A stretch of DNA of 64,000 nt from NCBI GenBank assembly GCA_025449115.1, contig JAHLKC010000033.1:1-64000 (forward strand), written 5' to 3'. Both the position numbers and the translations under genes were made by a program. Shown here piece by piece: positions 33,707 through 44,972 of the stretch (position 1 is the stretch's first letter; each line of letters starts with the position of its first letter). This stretch comes from Chytridium lagenaria (taxonomy: Eukaryota > Chytridiomycota > Chytridiomycetes > Chytridiales > Chytridiaceae). A model generated the notes under the pieces. The model did not search any database and was not told the origin of the DNA. It worked only from the letters and a program-made list of their open reading frames with translations.

Positions 33707-36700
33707 ATGGATACTGACGAGGATGACGTTTTCATGCCGTCCGACGACTCTGACAGCGACTACGTTGATACCAAGGCAGGCACTTCACCTCCTTTCCCTT
33801 TCTTGAAGTTTTATCATCTCTACGCATCTTTCTGCCTACTTTATTTGTCAGAAATGCAACTCAGCAACCCTCTAATGATTTCTGCATCAGAAAACCAAGA
33901 AACTGGTCGCAAAGTCCACCAATCCCCCCAAACCTAGGAAACGCAAATCCCCGTCCCTAGATGATGTCGAAACGTTGACACCGAACTCTCCGCTCTTAAG
34001 AAACCGCCTGTCAAGAAACGCATCACAGTCTCTAAGACCAAGAAGGCTCCTCTTGCCGAATCCAATTCCATGGATGAATTGGACGATGAGCCTGTGAGAA
34101 CCAAAAATACGTCAGGAAAGTCGATTGAGGAGGTAAAGAGGGGTTGAATGATGTATGAGCTGACTTTTTTGGTGTAGATTTATCAGAAGAAGACGCAGTT
34201 GGAACATATTTTGTTAAGACCGGATACTTATATTGGGTCTATTGAAGGACAGCCGGGGCAGATGTGGGTGCTTGAGGAAACGAAATTTGTGTATAAGCAG
34301 ATTTTGTATGTGCCAGGGTTGTATAAAATCTTCGATGAGATTTTAGTAAACGGTGAGGTTTGAGTCTGTGAAGTTTTACTGACACTTTTGTGTTTGTGAC
34401 TTGATACTGTTTAAAATAGCCGCTGACAACAAGGTATGATAACAAATTCTTGCGTAGAATTGACTCTTTGTAGGCCCGAGACCCATCAATGGACACAATG
34501 AAGGTGACGATCGACCGTGAGAAGAACGAAGTTTCCATTTACAACAACGGAAAGGGTATCCCCATAGAAATGCATGCCGTCGAAGGTGTATATGTTCCTG
34601 AACTCATCTTTGGACACCTCTTGACGTCGTCCAACTATGACGATACCGAAAAAAAGGTGACTGGTGGACGAAACGGATTTGGTGCCAAGCTTTGCAACAT
34701 ATTTAGCAAAAAGTTTGTTGTTGAGACGGGTGATTCCGAGACAAAGAAAAAGTACAGTCAGGTAACTGTTCTTCATTTTACTCTGTATTAATGAAACATG
34801 AAGACGTTTTCCAACAATATGTCGAAAAAGACTGAACCAAAGATAACGGCTCACAAGGGTGAATCTTTCACAAAGATCACTTTTATTCCTGACCTTGAGA
34901 AATTCGGCATGACTCTCTTGACAATGATATTGACGCGCTATTCCGAAAGCGTGCGTACGACGTTGCCGGCTGCGTCCCCGGCCTCAAAGTTTACCTCGAC
35001 GACGTTCGAATTAAAATCAAATCTTTTAAGGAATACGTGGACCTTTTCATCCCAGAACCCACGAATCCCGGTGAAAAGAAGCCCACCATTGTCTACGAAA
35101 AATTTAATGAACGTTGGGAAGTCGCTTTTACGCCTGCTCCTGAATCGCAGTTCCAGCAAGTGTCGTTTGTTAATAGCATTTGTACGTCGAGGGGTGGAAA
35201 CCATGTGAATTACGTGGCGGATCAGATTTGTTCGCAGCTTGTGGAGTTGGCCAAGAAGAAGGATAAGAAAGGGGGTGGGATGGCGATTAAACCGCATTTG
35301 GCGAAAAGTCATATGGCGGTTTTTGTAAATTGTTTGATTGAGAATCCGAGTTTTGATACCCAGACAAAGGAGTGTATGACGTTGAAAGTATCGTCGTTTG
35401 GATCGAAATGTCAGGTTGGAGAGGAGTTTATGAAGAAGGGTGAGTCTGTTTTGTTGGAGTTGCGTTCGTAAAAGCTATAATTTTAACTTTCATTTTGTTC
35501 AAACTTCATATTTTTCAACTTCTATCTTAGTCATTCGCTCTGGTATCATTGAAAACATTCTCGCCAGTGCACGCGCTAAATCCGACCAAACCCTGAAGAA
35601 ATCCGACGGCCACAAGTCTTCCCGTATCTCTGGGTTCGCTAAGCTCGACGACGCCAACCAAGCCGGCACGCGCAATGGATCCCAATGCACGCTCATCCTC
35701 ACAGAAGGAGATTCCGCCAAGACGCTTGCGGTTTCTGGGTTGTCGGTGGTAGGGAGGGATCATTATGGGGTGTTCCCGTTGAGGGGAAAGCTCTTAATGT
35801 GAGGGAGGCGAGTAATCAGCAGATTGTGAATAATGTGGAGATATCGGCGCTTAAGCAGATTATTGGGTTGCAGCAGGGGAAGAAGTATGAGAGCACGAAA
35901 GAGTTGAGATATGGACATATAATGATCATGACAGATCAGGTGAGGCTTTTTATTCCTTTTCAGCATTACTATTTTGCTGGCTTTTCGTAAACTTGCATTA
36001 GTTTATTTTCGTTCTGAATTAGATTTTATAGGATCACGATGGTTCTCATATTAAAGGGCTTATCATCAATTTCCTTGATCATTTTTGGCCGAGTCTATTG
36101 AAGATTCCTGGATTTTTGCAGGAGTTTATTACACCTATTGTTAAGGTTACGCCTTTAAGCGCTGGGTCTAGAAAGCAGGAGCTTGCTTTTTACACTATCC
36201 CTGAGTATGAGGAGTGGAAGAGGGAGAATGAGGATGGGAAGGGGTTCCGTATTAAGTATTACAAGGTATTTATACTCTTCGCACGCCATTTTCTACCAGT
36301 TATTATATGTATAGCTTGTTTTAGTTGACTATAAGTTTTAATTCAATAGGGTCTGGGTACTTCGACTCCTGAGGATGCAAAGAAGTACTTCCGAGACATG
36401 ACGCGTCATAGAAAACCGTTCAAGGCGGCGACAGACGGTGATAAGGCGCTGATTGATATGGCGTTCAACAAGAAGAAAGCGGACGACCGTAAAGATTGGT
36501 TGAGGCAGTTTGAGGTAGCTGAAGCTTAATTTTGGGCTATTAACTTACATTTTACAGCCTGGAACGTTTATGGACCACAGTGTAGACCAGATCTCACTCA
36601 CGGATTTTATCAACAGGGAGCTTATTCTTTTCTCCATTGCTGATAATCAGCGATCCATTCCATCTAGTGTAGATGGTATGAAGCCTGGGCAGCGAAAGAT

Positions 36701-39700
36701 TATGTACTGTTGCTTCAAGCGTAATCTCAAGAACGAAATCAAGGTGCTCCACTTTGTTCCCACGCTTTATTCTCATCTCCCAATTAGGTCACTCAACTCG
36801 CTGGTTATGTTTCTGAGCACTCTGCCTATCATCACGGTGAACAGTCTCTCCTTTCAACGATTGTAGGTATGGCGCAGAACTTTGTTGGGTCGAATAATTT
36901 GCCGATGTTGGAACCGAGAGGACAGTTTGGTACAAGGTTGCAGGGTGGAAAGGATTCCGCGAGTCCTCGTTATATTTTTACGATGTTGAATCCGCTTGCC
37001 AGAATTGTGTTTCACCCAGAAGATGATGCGTTATTGAAGTATCTGAATGATGATGGACAAGATATTGAACCGCAGTGGTATGTAGTGCTCCCGTTATTAT
37101 CTTTATAGATCAGTGTTTAAATGAGCTTCTCCGTTGAAACTAGGTATCTTCCTATTTTACCGATGATTTTGGTAAACGGAACTGAGGGTATTGGAACCGG
37201 CTGGTCTTCTTCTATTCCCAACTACAAGTAAGTAGACATTAATTAATCGCCTTATAAACTTCGTTTCCTAAGCCCGCGGGATGTTATCGACAACTTGTAC
37301 CGCCTAATGGAAGGCGAGGAACTTCAACCTATGCACCCGTGGTACCGTGGTTTCACTGGGCCAGTCGAGTATATCGGCGACAACAAATATAGGGTGACAG
37401 GAACGATCAGGAAGACGTCGGATAACACGGTCGAAATCACAGAGCTCCCTGTTAAGATGTGGACGCAGACTTATAAAGAGATGCTTGAGGGGTGGATGAT
37501 GGGGGATGAGGATAAGAAGGTGCAGCCGTGGATCAAGGTACGGTTTAACGAATTGTTTTTCGTTATTATTTGCCTTGATGCCAGATTCTTCTAACGCATT
37601 GGAATTTTTGTAGGATTACAAGGAGTATCATACCGACGCGACAGTGCACTTTATTGTGACGCTCTCGGATGAACAAATGAAGGCTGCCGAAGCCGAAGGT
37701 CTCGAGAAGAAGTTTAAGCTTGTAACCACAATATCGACGACGAATTTGGTTTGCTTTGATCTCGAGGGTCGTATCTGGAAGTATGCTACCGTTGAGGATC
37801 TTATAAAGGACTTTTATCGTTTGCGGGTTCAATACTATGTTAAGCGAAAGGTAGTTTCTGCTGTTGCATTTTCATAAAACTAAACATGTTTAGGAATCTA
37901 TGCTCAATAAACTCACCATCGAGTGGACGCGACTTGATAATAAGGCACGATTTATCATGGAGATTATTCAGGGAAAACTTGTTGTTCAGAACCGGAAGAA
38001 GGCGGATATCGTCAGGGATTTGAGAGCGAGGGACTACAAGCCCTTCCCAAAGGCTAAGGGACGGGCTGAGAAAAAGGGAGAGGAAGAGGACGAAGAGGAG
38101 GACCAGGGAAATACGTTGGGGAAGAAAGATGAGTCTGCGCAAGATTATGATTATTTGTTAAGTATGGCGATTTGGAGTTTGACGAGTGAGAAGGTTTGTG
38201 AGAAGTTCTTTTTCGTCCTTTTATTTTCCCTAATAATAGTTTTGCCAAGCTTTGTTTATAATTGGAGTTTTAATTAAAGTTTTAATGCTGATGATGTGTT
38301 GCATTTAGGTTGATCAACTCAAGAAAGAGCTTCAAGCTAAGATGGACGAGATCACGATCTTGACCGAAAAGACGCCCACCTCTTTTGGAGGGACGATCTA
38401 GACTCCTTCCTTATGCACTGGGATGTATGTACCTTCTTCTTTCAAAGTATCAAAGTTTCCCTTTTTGATGCGTCTTTATGATAGGCTTTCGAAAAGTATT
38501 TGGGCGATTTGGAATCCAAAGAGGTTAGTAAGATGAAGTCTTCCGGAGTTTCGACGGGTGTTGTTGTCAAGAAGGCTAGGAAGCCTGCTGTCAAGAAGGT
38601 GAAAGACGAGGATGGCGACGATGACGTTATTAAGAAGAAGCCTGCTACCAAGAAGGTCAAAGACGAGGACGACGACGATGATGTGGTCAAAAAAAGTCTG
38701 TGGATAAGAAGGAGGCCGCTTCGTTCTAAACCCATCACGAGTTTCTTTGCACCGAAAGAAGAGAAACCGGCTAAAGCTATGGTATCGAAGACAGAGGATG
38801 CCGTGAAGAAGAAGGAGGCGAAACCTCTAACGAGTTACTTTGATAAGGAAGAGAAGTTTACGAGTGTGGCACCGGCTGTGGAGGACACGGGGAGAGAGGA
38901 GGGTGAAGGGAAGAAACGAGTGCTTGGATCACGGAAGGCGGTGGTTCCATCGAAGAGCGGATTTACGAAGGTCATGCCTTCTGCTGCGTCGACTGCTATG
39001 TCTATATCCCTGGATTCTGATGATGATGCCGACTTTGCGGCTTCATCGGCTTCTGCTGCTATGAAAGTGGCTGAAAGCAAAATCAAGGCGGTTGCTGCTA
39101 AGAAGCCTACTACGAAGAGGGTGGGGGACTCAGACGAGGATGCGGATGAGCCTGAGATTGCTGACGATGATGACGACGATGATGTTGTGATTGTGACCAA
39201 GTCGAAGCCGAGAGCGGCGACTAAGAGGGCTGTCAGGAAGATGGCGGTGGACTCGGATGAGGAGGACGCGATGGTGGACGACGATGTTGTCGAAGATGCC
39301 AAATCGAAGCCTGTCAAGAAACCGGTAAAGAAATTGTCCGTGGACACTGATGAGGAAGACGCGATAGAGATGGATAAGCCTGTATCGAAGGTTGTTGCTA
39401 AGAAGCCGGTGAAGAAGATGGCGGTGGAGTCTGATGAGGACTTAAATGACCATGGTGATGATGTCGTTCCAGCCAAGCCAAAAGCCGCAGTTGCGGCAAA
39501 GAAACCGCCCGCCAAGAAGACGGTTGTTGACGACTATGACTTTAACGAGGACGACGAGCCGCCAAAGTCTAAGCCAAAGGTGCAGGTAGCTAAAAAGGCT
39601 GCTAAGAAGAAGGTGGTAGATTCAGACGAGGATTTTAATGACGAAATCGTCCCGGTAAAGTCAAAGGCAAAGGCTGCTCCTGCCGCGAAGAAATCTGTAA

Positions 39701-39936
39701 AGAAAATATCAAAAGATTCTGACGAAGACGCGATGGAGGAGGATGAGATTCCTGTGAAGAAGACCGTCAGACCCGCTGCGAAGTCCATCGAGGATGACGA
39801 TAGTGGGAAGAGGCGTCCAGCGCGTGCGACCAAGCCAGTGTCGTATAAAGTTTCCGCGGTTGATTCTGAGGATGATGGTGGGAAGGACAGTGATGATGGG
39901 GACGATTGGAGAGGAGATGAGGACTCTGATGAGTGA
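33707..39936 (+). CDS. TOP2: DNA topoisomerase II
   Basis: Type IIA topoisomerase, passes one DNA duplex through a transient break; nuclear. Domains in order: acidic N-terminus (MDTDEDDVFMPSDDSDSD); GHKL ATPase (LEHILLRPDTYIGSIEG, IYNNGKGIPIEMH, KKVTGGRNGFGAKL); transducer (FVNSICTSRGGNHVNYV); TOPRIM (LILTEGDSAKTLAVSGL, then DQDHDGSHIKGL across an intron); winged-helix region with catalytic Tyr in SPRYIFTMLNPL (codon 36971-36973); and a long Lys/Asp-rich C-terminal domain from about 38500. More than ten GT-AG introns of about 40-110 nt. One-base slips near 34913, 38370 and 38690-38735 are bridged. The C-terminal tail carries about eight KK-x(2-5)-D-S-D-E-type repeats and two FF/YF motifs. Confidence 0.95.
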
Positions 39937-40200
39937 GAATGGAGGGGATGTATATTGTTGTTTATGCTTATGTAACGTACGAAACTTGTTTAAAAGATAC
40001 ACATTTTTTTTTGCCTCCATTTGTTACGAAAGAATATGTCTTGCTTACCATTTGCTGTAAAAAGGAAGTGCCGGCTCAGTGTAGGCTGTTCCTTCGAGAA
40101 AGCTCCGAAACAAATTCTTGTGTTCTTGGGTTCAGTTGCTCGGACACAACGTCAACACAACCATCCTCGAGTTGCTTTAACAACGACACAAGAACGGTAC

Positions 40201-42557
40201 ATGACGGGCGCGAAAATTCCAAGTTTCTTTCCAAGAAGCACCAATGACTCTATCCATGGCCTTTTCTCTCTGGACGATATTTGTTGGAAAGTCATTGATA
40301 CACCACAATTCCAACGGTATGTTTGACAGGATGTATGCTGTTGCTGAACGGCTTGTAGGTTGAGAGATATCAAGCAGCTTGGATCAGCCTATTATGTATT
40401 CCCTGGTACTATATCATTGGTTTTGATGGATGTTTAACTATTTGCTTCCAAAGGTGCTTCCCATAATCGTTTTGAGCATTCGTTGGGGGTTTGCTATCTT
40501 GCTGGACTGTTTATTGAGGGAATCCGACAGAGGCAACCAGAATTAATGATCACAGAGCGAGATGTGAGGTGCATCAAATTGGCAGGACTTTGCCATGATA
40601 TCGGTGTGTTATGTTATCATCGTTCATGTTCCTGTATTAATTTTGTGGATACTTGCAACTAATGATATCTTAGGGCACGGCCCATTTTCACATATCTTTG
40701 ATAACGAATTTATCCCACGAGTAAAAAACGTCAGTGGTCGCATGAGGAAGCCTCTGCAAAGCTTCTGGAACATCTTGTGAAGACGAACGGGATTGAGGGG
40801 ATCAGTGATGAGGATATCAAATATATTCAGGATTTAATTCGAGGGAGCCAAGAGATGGGTTTGGAGATGAAGGCATCAAGAGAAGGTTCTTGTATGAAGT
40901 TGTGGCTAACAAGAGGACGTCGGTGGATGTTGATAAGGTTTGGAAGAGTCGTGTAGCTTCCTCCTAAAACTTGTGTGTTTTAACAGTTCGACTATATCGC
41001 TAGAGACTGTGCTTATCTTGGCTTTAAAAATAGCTATGATTACAGCCGTGCTATGCAATTTCTGTGGTTGTGAACAATGAAATCTGTTTTCACGCAAAAG
41101 AAGTTACCAACATATATCAGGTGACTTGATAACGGATTCAAGTAACGTCCAACTCATTTCTACCGTCTTTCTAGCTTTTCCATACACGCGCCTCGCTCTT
41201 TAAGCAAGTCTATACTCACAAAGTCGGAAAAGCCGTTGAGTTGATGCTTGTAGACGCCTTGATCGCGGCGGACCCATACCTCAAGATTTCGGATTGTATT
41301 GACGATATGGAAAAGTACACGTACCTTACGGACTCAATTGTAAAAGAAATTGAGCGTTCAACTGCCCCGGAATTGGAAAAGTCAAGAAGGATTTTACGGA
41401 GAATTCGATCCCGCGACCTTTACAAGTTCAGTGTGTTCCTTACATACCGTGTGTATGCGCTTGTTGTCTAATTACAGTCTCTTTTAGATGTGTTGATTTT
41501 TTTATCCTCCACCCAAGTCTTCAAGAATTCGCTACAAATGATGCGTTTAATCCTAAAAAGTTTCTCACGTTTGCCGAAACGCCCAACGAAAAGAAACTTA
41601 CTCCCGAAGATATCTGCGTTGAGAGGCTTGCTATATCCTATTGCTTTAAGGATAAAGACCCGGTTGCTTCAATGAGATTTGTGACTAAATACCATCCAGA
41701 TCGTTCATTTGTAAGTTATAGAAACTACGTTCCCGTCTAAATTATTTTCATTAAATAGCCTATGCCACGGGAGCAGGTCTCTCTATTTACTCCAGAAGCG
41801 TACCAGGAAATTACGATTAGGGTTTATGCTAAGAGTGAGCCTGTTGTTTATTTAAAAAGTCATTTTAACAATTTTCAAAGAAGCAAGCGATCGATCAGCC
41901 GTGTACAAGATGTACGACCGATTTATCAAGGCTTTTGGCCTCGATCATGATGTTGTCATTACCATCGCAGACGAACAACACAATCCGCCACCTGAGACTG
42001 CTTCTAAAAGCCCGACCCAACCGCTTTTCGGTAATATCGACGGATCTGGGTTTAGGCGGGGGTTTGGGGACTCTACAAATAGTACACCGGTTCCATCTGT
42101 CGAAGGTCTGGGGCGTATTTTACCATCGGCGGTTCCGTTGCGTAATTCATTTGACGAGGACGAAGACGAGGATGAAGACGAGGATCCGTTAAACCGTATG
42201 TCGGATCCTGCAGAGAGGTGTGATCTCACTACCTCGTCAATGACGCCATCGAGGTCGGTAGTGCCAGGAGCAGAGGATATAACGCCAACACCTCACAGAT
42301 CGAGAGAGCTCGGTGCGTTGAGGGGGTTTTCCAGCGTAACAACTACGCCTCTGGGGTCGAACCTGCCAGTGGCATCTCCGTATAGAACGCCATCGCGAAT
42401 GTTAAAATCGAACAGCTACGAGGTGCCGGAAGACGATGACACTGGGTCTGCTGCTACAACGCCGATGGCAAGGACTAGGAGGAGTGTAGGGGCGGTCAGA
42501 AGTAACGATGACGAAGAACAGATGGGCTCTGCACAAAAGCGAAAGCGCATGGGTTGA
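40201..42557 (+). CDS. SAMHD1-like HD-domain phosphohydrolase (putative dNTPase)
   Basis: Family members hydrolyse dNTPs to deoxynucleosides plus triphosphate using a metal bound by H...HD...D. Start ATG at 40201 gives [20 protein letters not shown]. Then [23 protein letters not shown] across intron 1, [17 protein letters not shown] (first His), [15 protein letters not shown] (HD), [13 protein letters not shown] (last Asp) and EICFHAKEV. The middle reads [31 protein letters not shown] and [18 protein letters not shown]. The C-terminal tail (about 42000-42557) is disordered, with a DE-run and several TP sites (TPSRS, TPHRS, TPSRM). No SAM domain is seen. Frame slips (near 40730 and 41880) are bridged. 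Confidence 0.85.
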
Positions 42558-43261
42558 TTGCACTCTTTTGTGTTGACTTTTTATTTCCGTCTCCGCGCAC
42601 ACCTTCGTTTTTTTTAGCGGAATATTGCCTGCATTGCCAAATACTTCACGAAATAGTTTTACATTTCTAGCATGTTTTCAATCTGCCCATTCTTCACACC
42701 AAGACTATCACATTGTTTGCAGCTTTGTTTTTTGCAGCTCTCTTAATCATAGATGTTGCATTATTTCTTTCATGTATATCTAGATGATAATGCTTTCCTC
42801 TTCTTATGCTGGCACAATAATCACGAAATACATCTTTATCGCTTTCGCTCTTCTTTTTTACCTTCTGCGACAGTTATGGCCATCCTGCCTGCATCGCCTG
42901 ATACAGAGAACAGGGATGTTTTCCGCTATGACTATTAATGTTTCTGGTTCCCTGCACTTTGGACGCGGGTTTTGCGTCAGATAAATTATCTGCAATAATA
43001 TAGTTTTGGTTTACCTTAGCCCGTTAAACGTAAGCAAGTGTAATCCTGACTAGGCCCTCTGTTGGTTTCTCTTTGTCATTCCCTTTCTCTTCCATCTCAA
43101 TAAATGCAAATTGTATTTATGAGAGAGGAATTGAGCAACATTCTCCTTGTCATCTTCTCAACCCTCGACAAAATTGCCTATTTCAGCCAATCAAACACAT
43201 TTTACCCATGTCATCGTGCTTGCAATATATTCACACACTATCCATCTTCCTCTATGTATTA
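42558..43261. other. Intergenic; duplicated tRNA flank
   Basis: No gene recognised. From about 43183 it is similar to the upstream flank of the first tRNA copy. Confidence 0.5.
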
Positions 43262-43333
43262 AGCACTTTAGCTCAGGGGAAGAGCGCGGGGCTCATAACT
43301 CCGAGGTCCCAGGATCGAAACCTGGAAGTGCTA
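43262..43333 (+). tRNA. Initiator tRNA-Met (CAT), copy 2
   Basis: 72 nt, identical to 10491-10562: A1-U72 acceptor end, anticodon CAT, T-loop ATCGAAA, no intron. A TTTT lies within 10 nt downstream and a longer T-run follows (Pol III termination). Confidence 0.95.
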
Positions 43334-43604
43334 TTCTTTTGCAGTTTTTTTGCCGCTTTCTCCCCTTTTTTTTGATCCTTCTTCAGCGAGCCTTCGAATT
43401 GAAAAATCAGTTTATATAGTGTCTATGGGATTGAGCTTATATGTGATTATGTATTAAAACAGTAACATGGTATAGTTGCTGTGAGCTGACAGCAATGCTT
43501 GATGGTGCATCAAAAGAAAGCAATGACGCCCGTTGAATACGACGTGCCGATGCAGCTCAAGAATTTCTGACAACTTTCCGATGACAGACTGAACAACTTC
43601 AGCA
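43334..43604. other. Duplicated flank and promoter region of the CCDC174-like gene
   Basis: 43505-43600 shares ATCAAAAGAA, AATGACGCCCGT and GACAGACT with 10752-10850, so the duplicated block reaches the first exon of the next gene. Confidence 0.55.
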
Positions 43605-44795
43605 ATGTGGAAAAGAAGGAGATTCAAAACCTCTCCAACGCATCGGTACGCATACATTCATTCAGCGCATAAACACACACACACAAATTACTAAACTATC
43701 AAAGGTCGTTGATCTAAAAGCAGAACTATTCAAAACTCAAGCCAGCTTCACGCAAGAGAAGCTAAAAGCAGGGTCAACTTCCATCCGAGCTGTTTCCACA
43801 AAAGTCTTTAAAGTAAGTCAAGGCGTGCTTGTTATAATTTTAATGAATGCAGAAACCGGCCAACAAAGGTGTAGGTGAACGTGCGGCGAAAGATGTGGAG
43901 GCATCGACGGAACATAATGCTTTACAAGCCTCATACGTTGCGTTGATGCGGAAGGAGAAGGAGTATGAGAATTTACGGAAACGGGGAGAGAGGGGCGAGG
44001 ATAGTGATGATGATGAGGAAGAGGGGAGGCAGAAGAAGCCGAGAGGGTTGGTGGATTTTGTGGGGAAAATGATAGAGAAGGGGAAAGGCCGGGGGAGTAG
44101 TGACGAGGAAGAGGAGGAGCAGGAGGAAAGTGAGGATCCTTGGGTTGAAACAGTGGACCAATTTGGGAGAACGAAGATAGTAAGGAAGAGTCAGGTTGAG
44201 GCGAAGACAACGTCAGGGTATTGATGACTGAGTTAGATTTCGTGCTGACCTTGTGTGTTTAGATTTGTAAAAGCGGGTGAAGTGGTTGGGCAAGAAGGAG
44301 ATCAACCGAGTTTAGTTTCATCAGACATGCGTATGCAGCAACAACGTGAACAATGGGAAGCCGAAGTCAAAGCCGATGCAGAAGGTATTTAAAGTCCCTC
44401 CTCCTCCTCACAAACATTTCCTTTAAAGCTTTTCTAAACTTTATTTTGTTGTGTACAAAGCCGAACCTCTTCACTTCGATGCCAACCGTGAACACCGCAC
44501 GATGGGTGTAGGCTACTACGCGTTTTCGCGTTCTGAATCCGAACGTCAACGTCAAATGGACGCGCTCAAAAATATCCGTGAGGAGACTGTTAAATCGCGG
44601 GACAGAGCTACGAGTGCGAAAGAGGCGAGAAAAGAGAGGTTGGAGGAGCGCAGGGCTTTATTGAAGGAGCGAAGGGCGAAGAGAAACGGAGGAGAAGAGG
44701 TTAGGGAGGGCCTTAAAAAGGAGATGGGGTTGGATGCGAATGTCGAGGCGTTTTTGAAGACGATGAGGAAGGAAGTGGAAGATGGAGATGAGTAA
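43605..44795 (+). CDS. CCDC174-like nuclear coiled-coil protein
   Basis: Homologue of CCDC174, a nuclear protein linked to the exon-junction/splicing machinery in animals; its fungal role is inferred. Exons: up to 43645, 43705-43812, 43853-44217, 44263-44384, 44461-44795, all phase-consistent. Diagnostic stretches: VVDLKAELFKTQASFTQEKL, GERAAKDVEASTEHNAL, EDPWVETVDQFGRTK and HRTMGVGYYAFSRSESERQR. The rest is highly charged, K/E/R-rich coiled coil. The start is uncertain: exon 1 in the frame that splices to VVDLKAEL (NVEKKEIQNLSNAS) has no in-frame ATG, so I give the nearest ATG; a small indel there is likely. Confidence 0.8.
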
Positions 44796-44972
44796 TTTTG
44801 ATGGATGGATTAAAACAAGAGATACTCGAATGCATTGTTTGTTTCAACACAAAAGCTCATTTACTTTAAATGGTGGAGTTTCCTATATTTTATGTCTGCG
44901 TGGGGCTACTTTCCATTATGGAACTCATCTGAATTCTAACTCTTTCTAGCGCCTTCTTCGAAATCTCATCGC

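Noticed and set aside
38835..39515. 226-codon open frame on the minus strand opposite the TOP2 tail
   Set aside because: It is the antisense of the Lys/Asp-rich repeats; its S/T-rich composition is a by-product of GAT/GAC and AAG codons.
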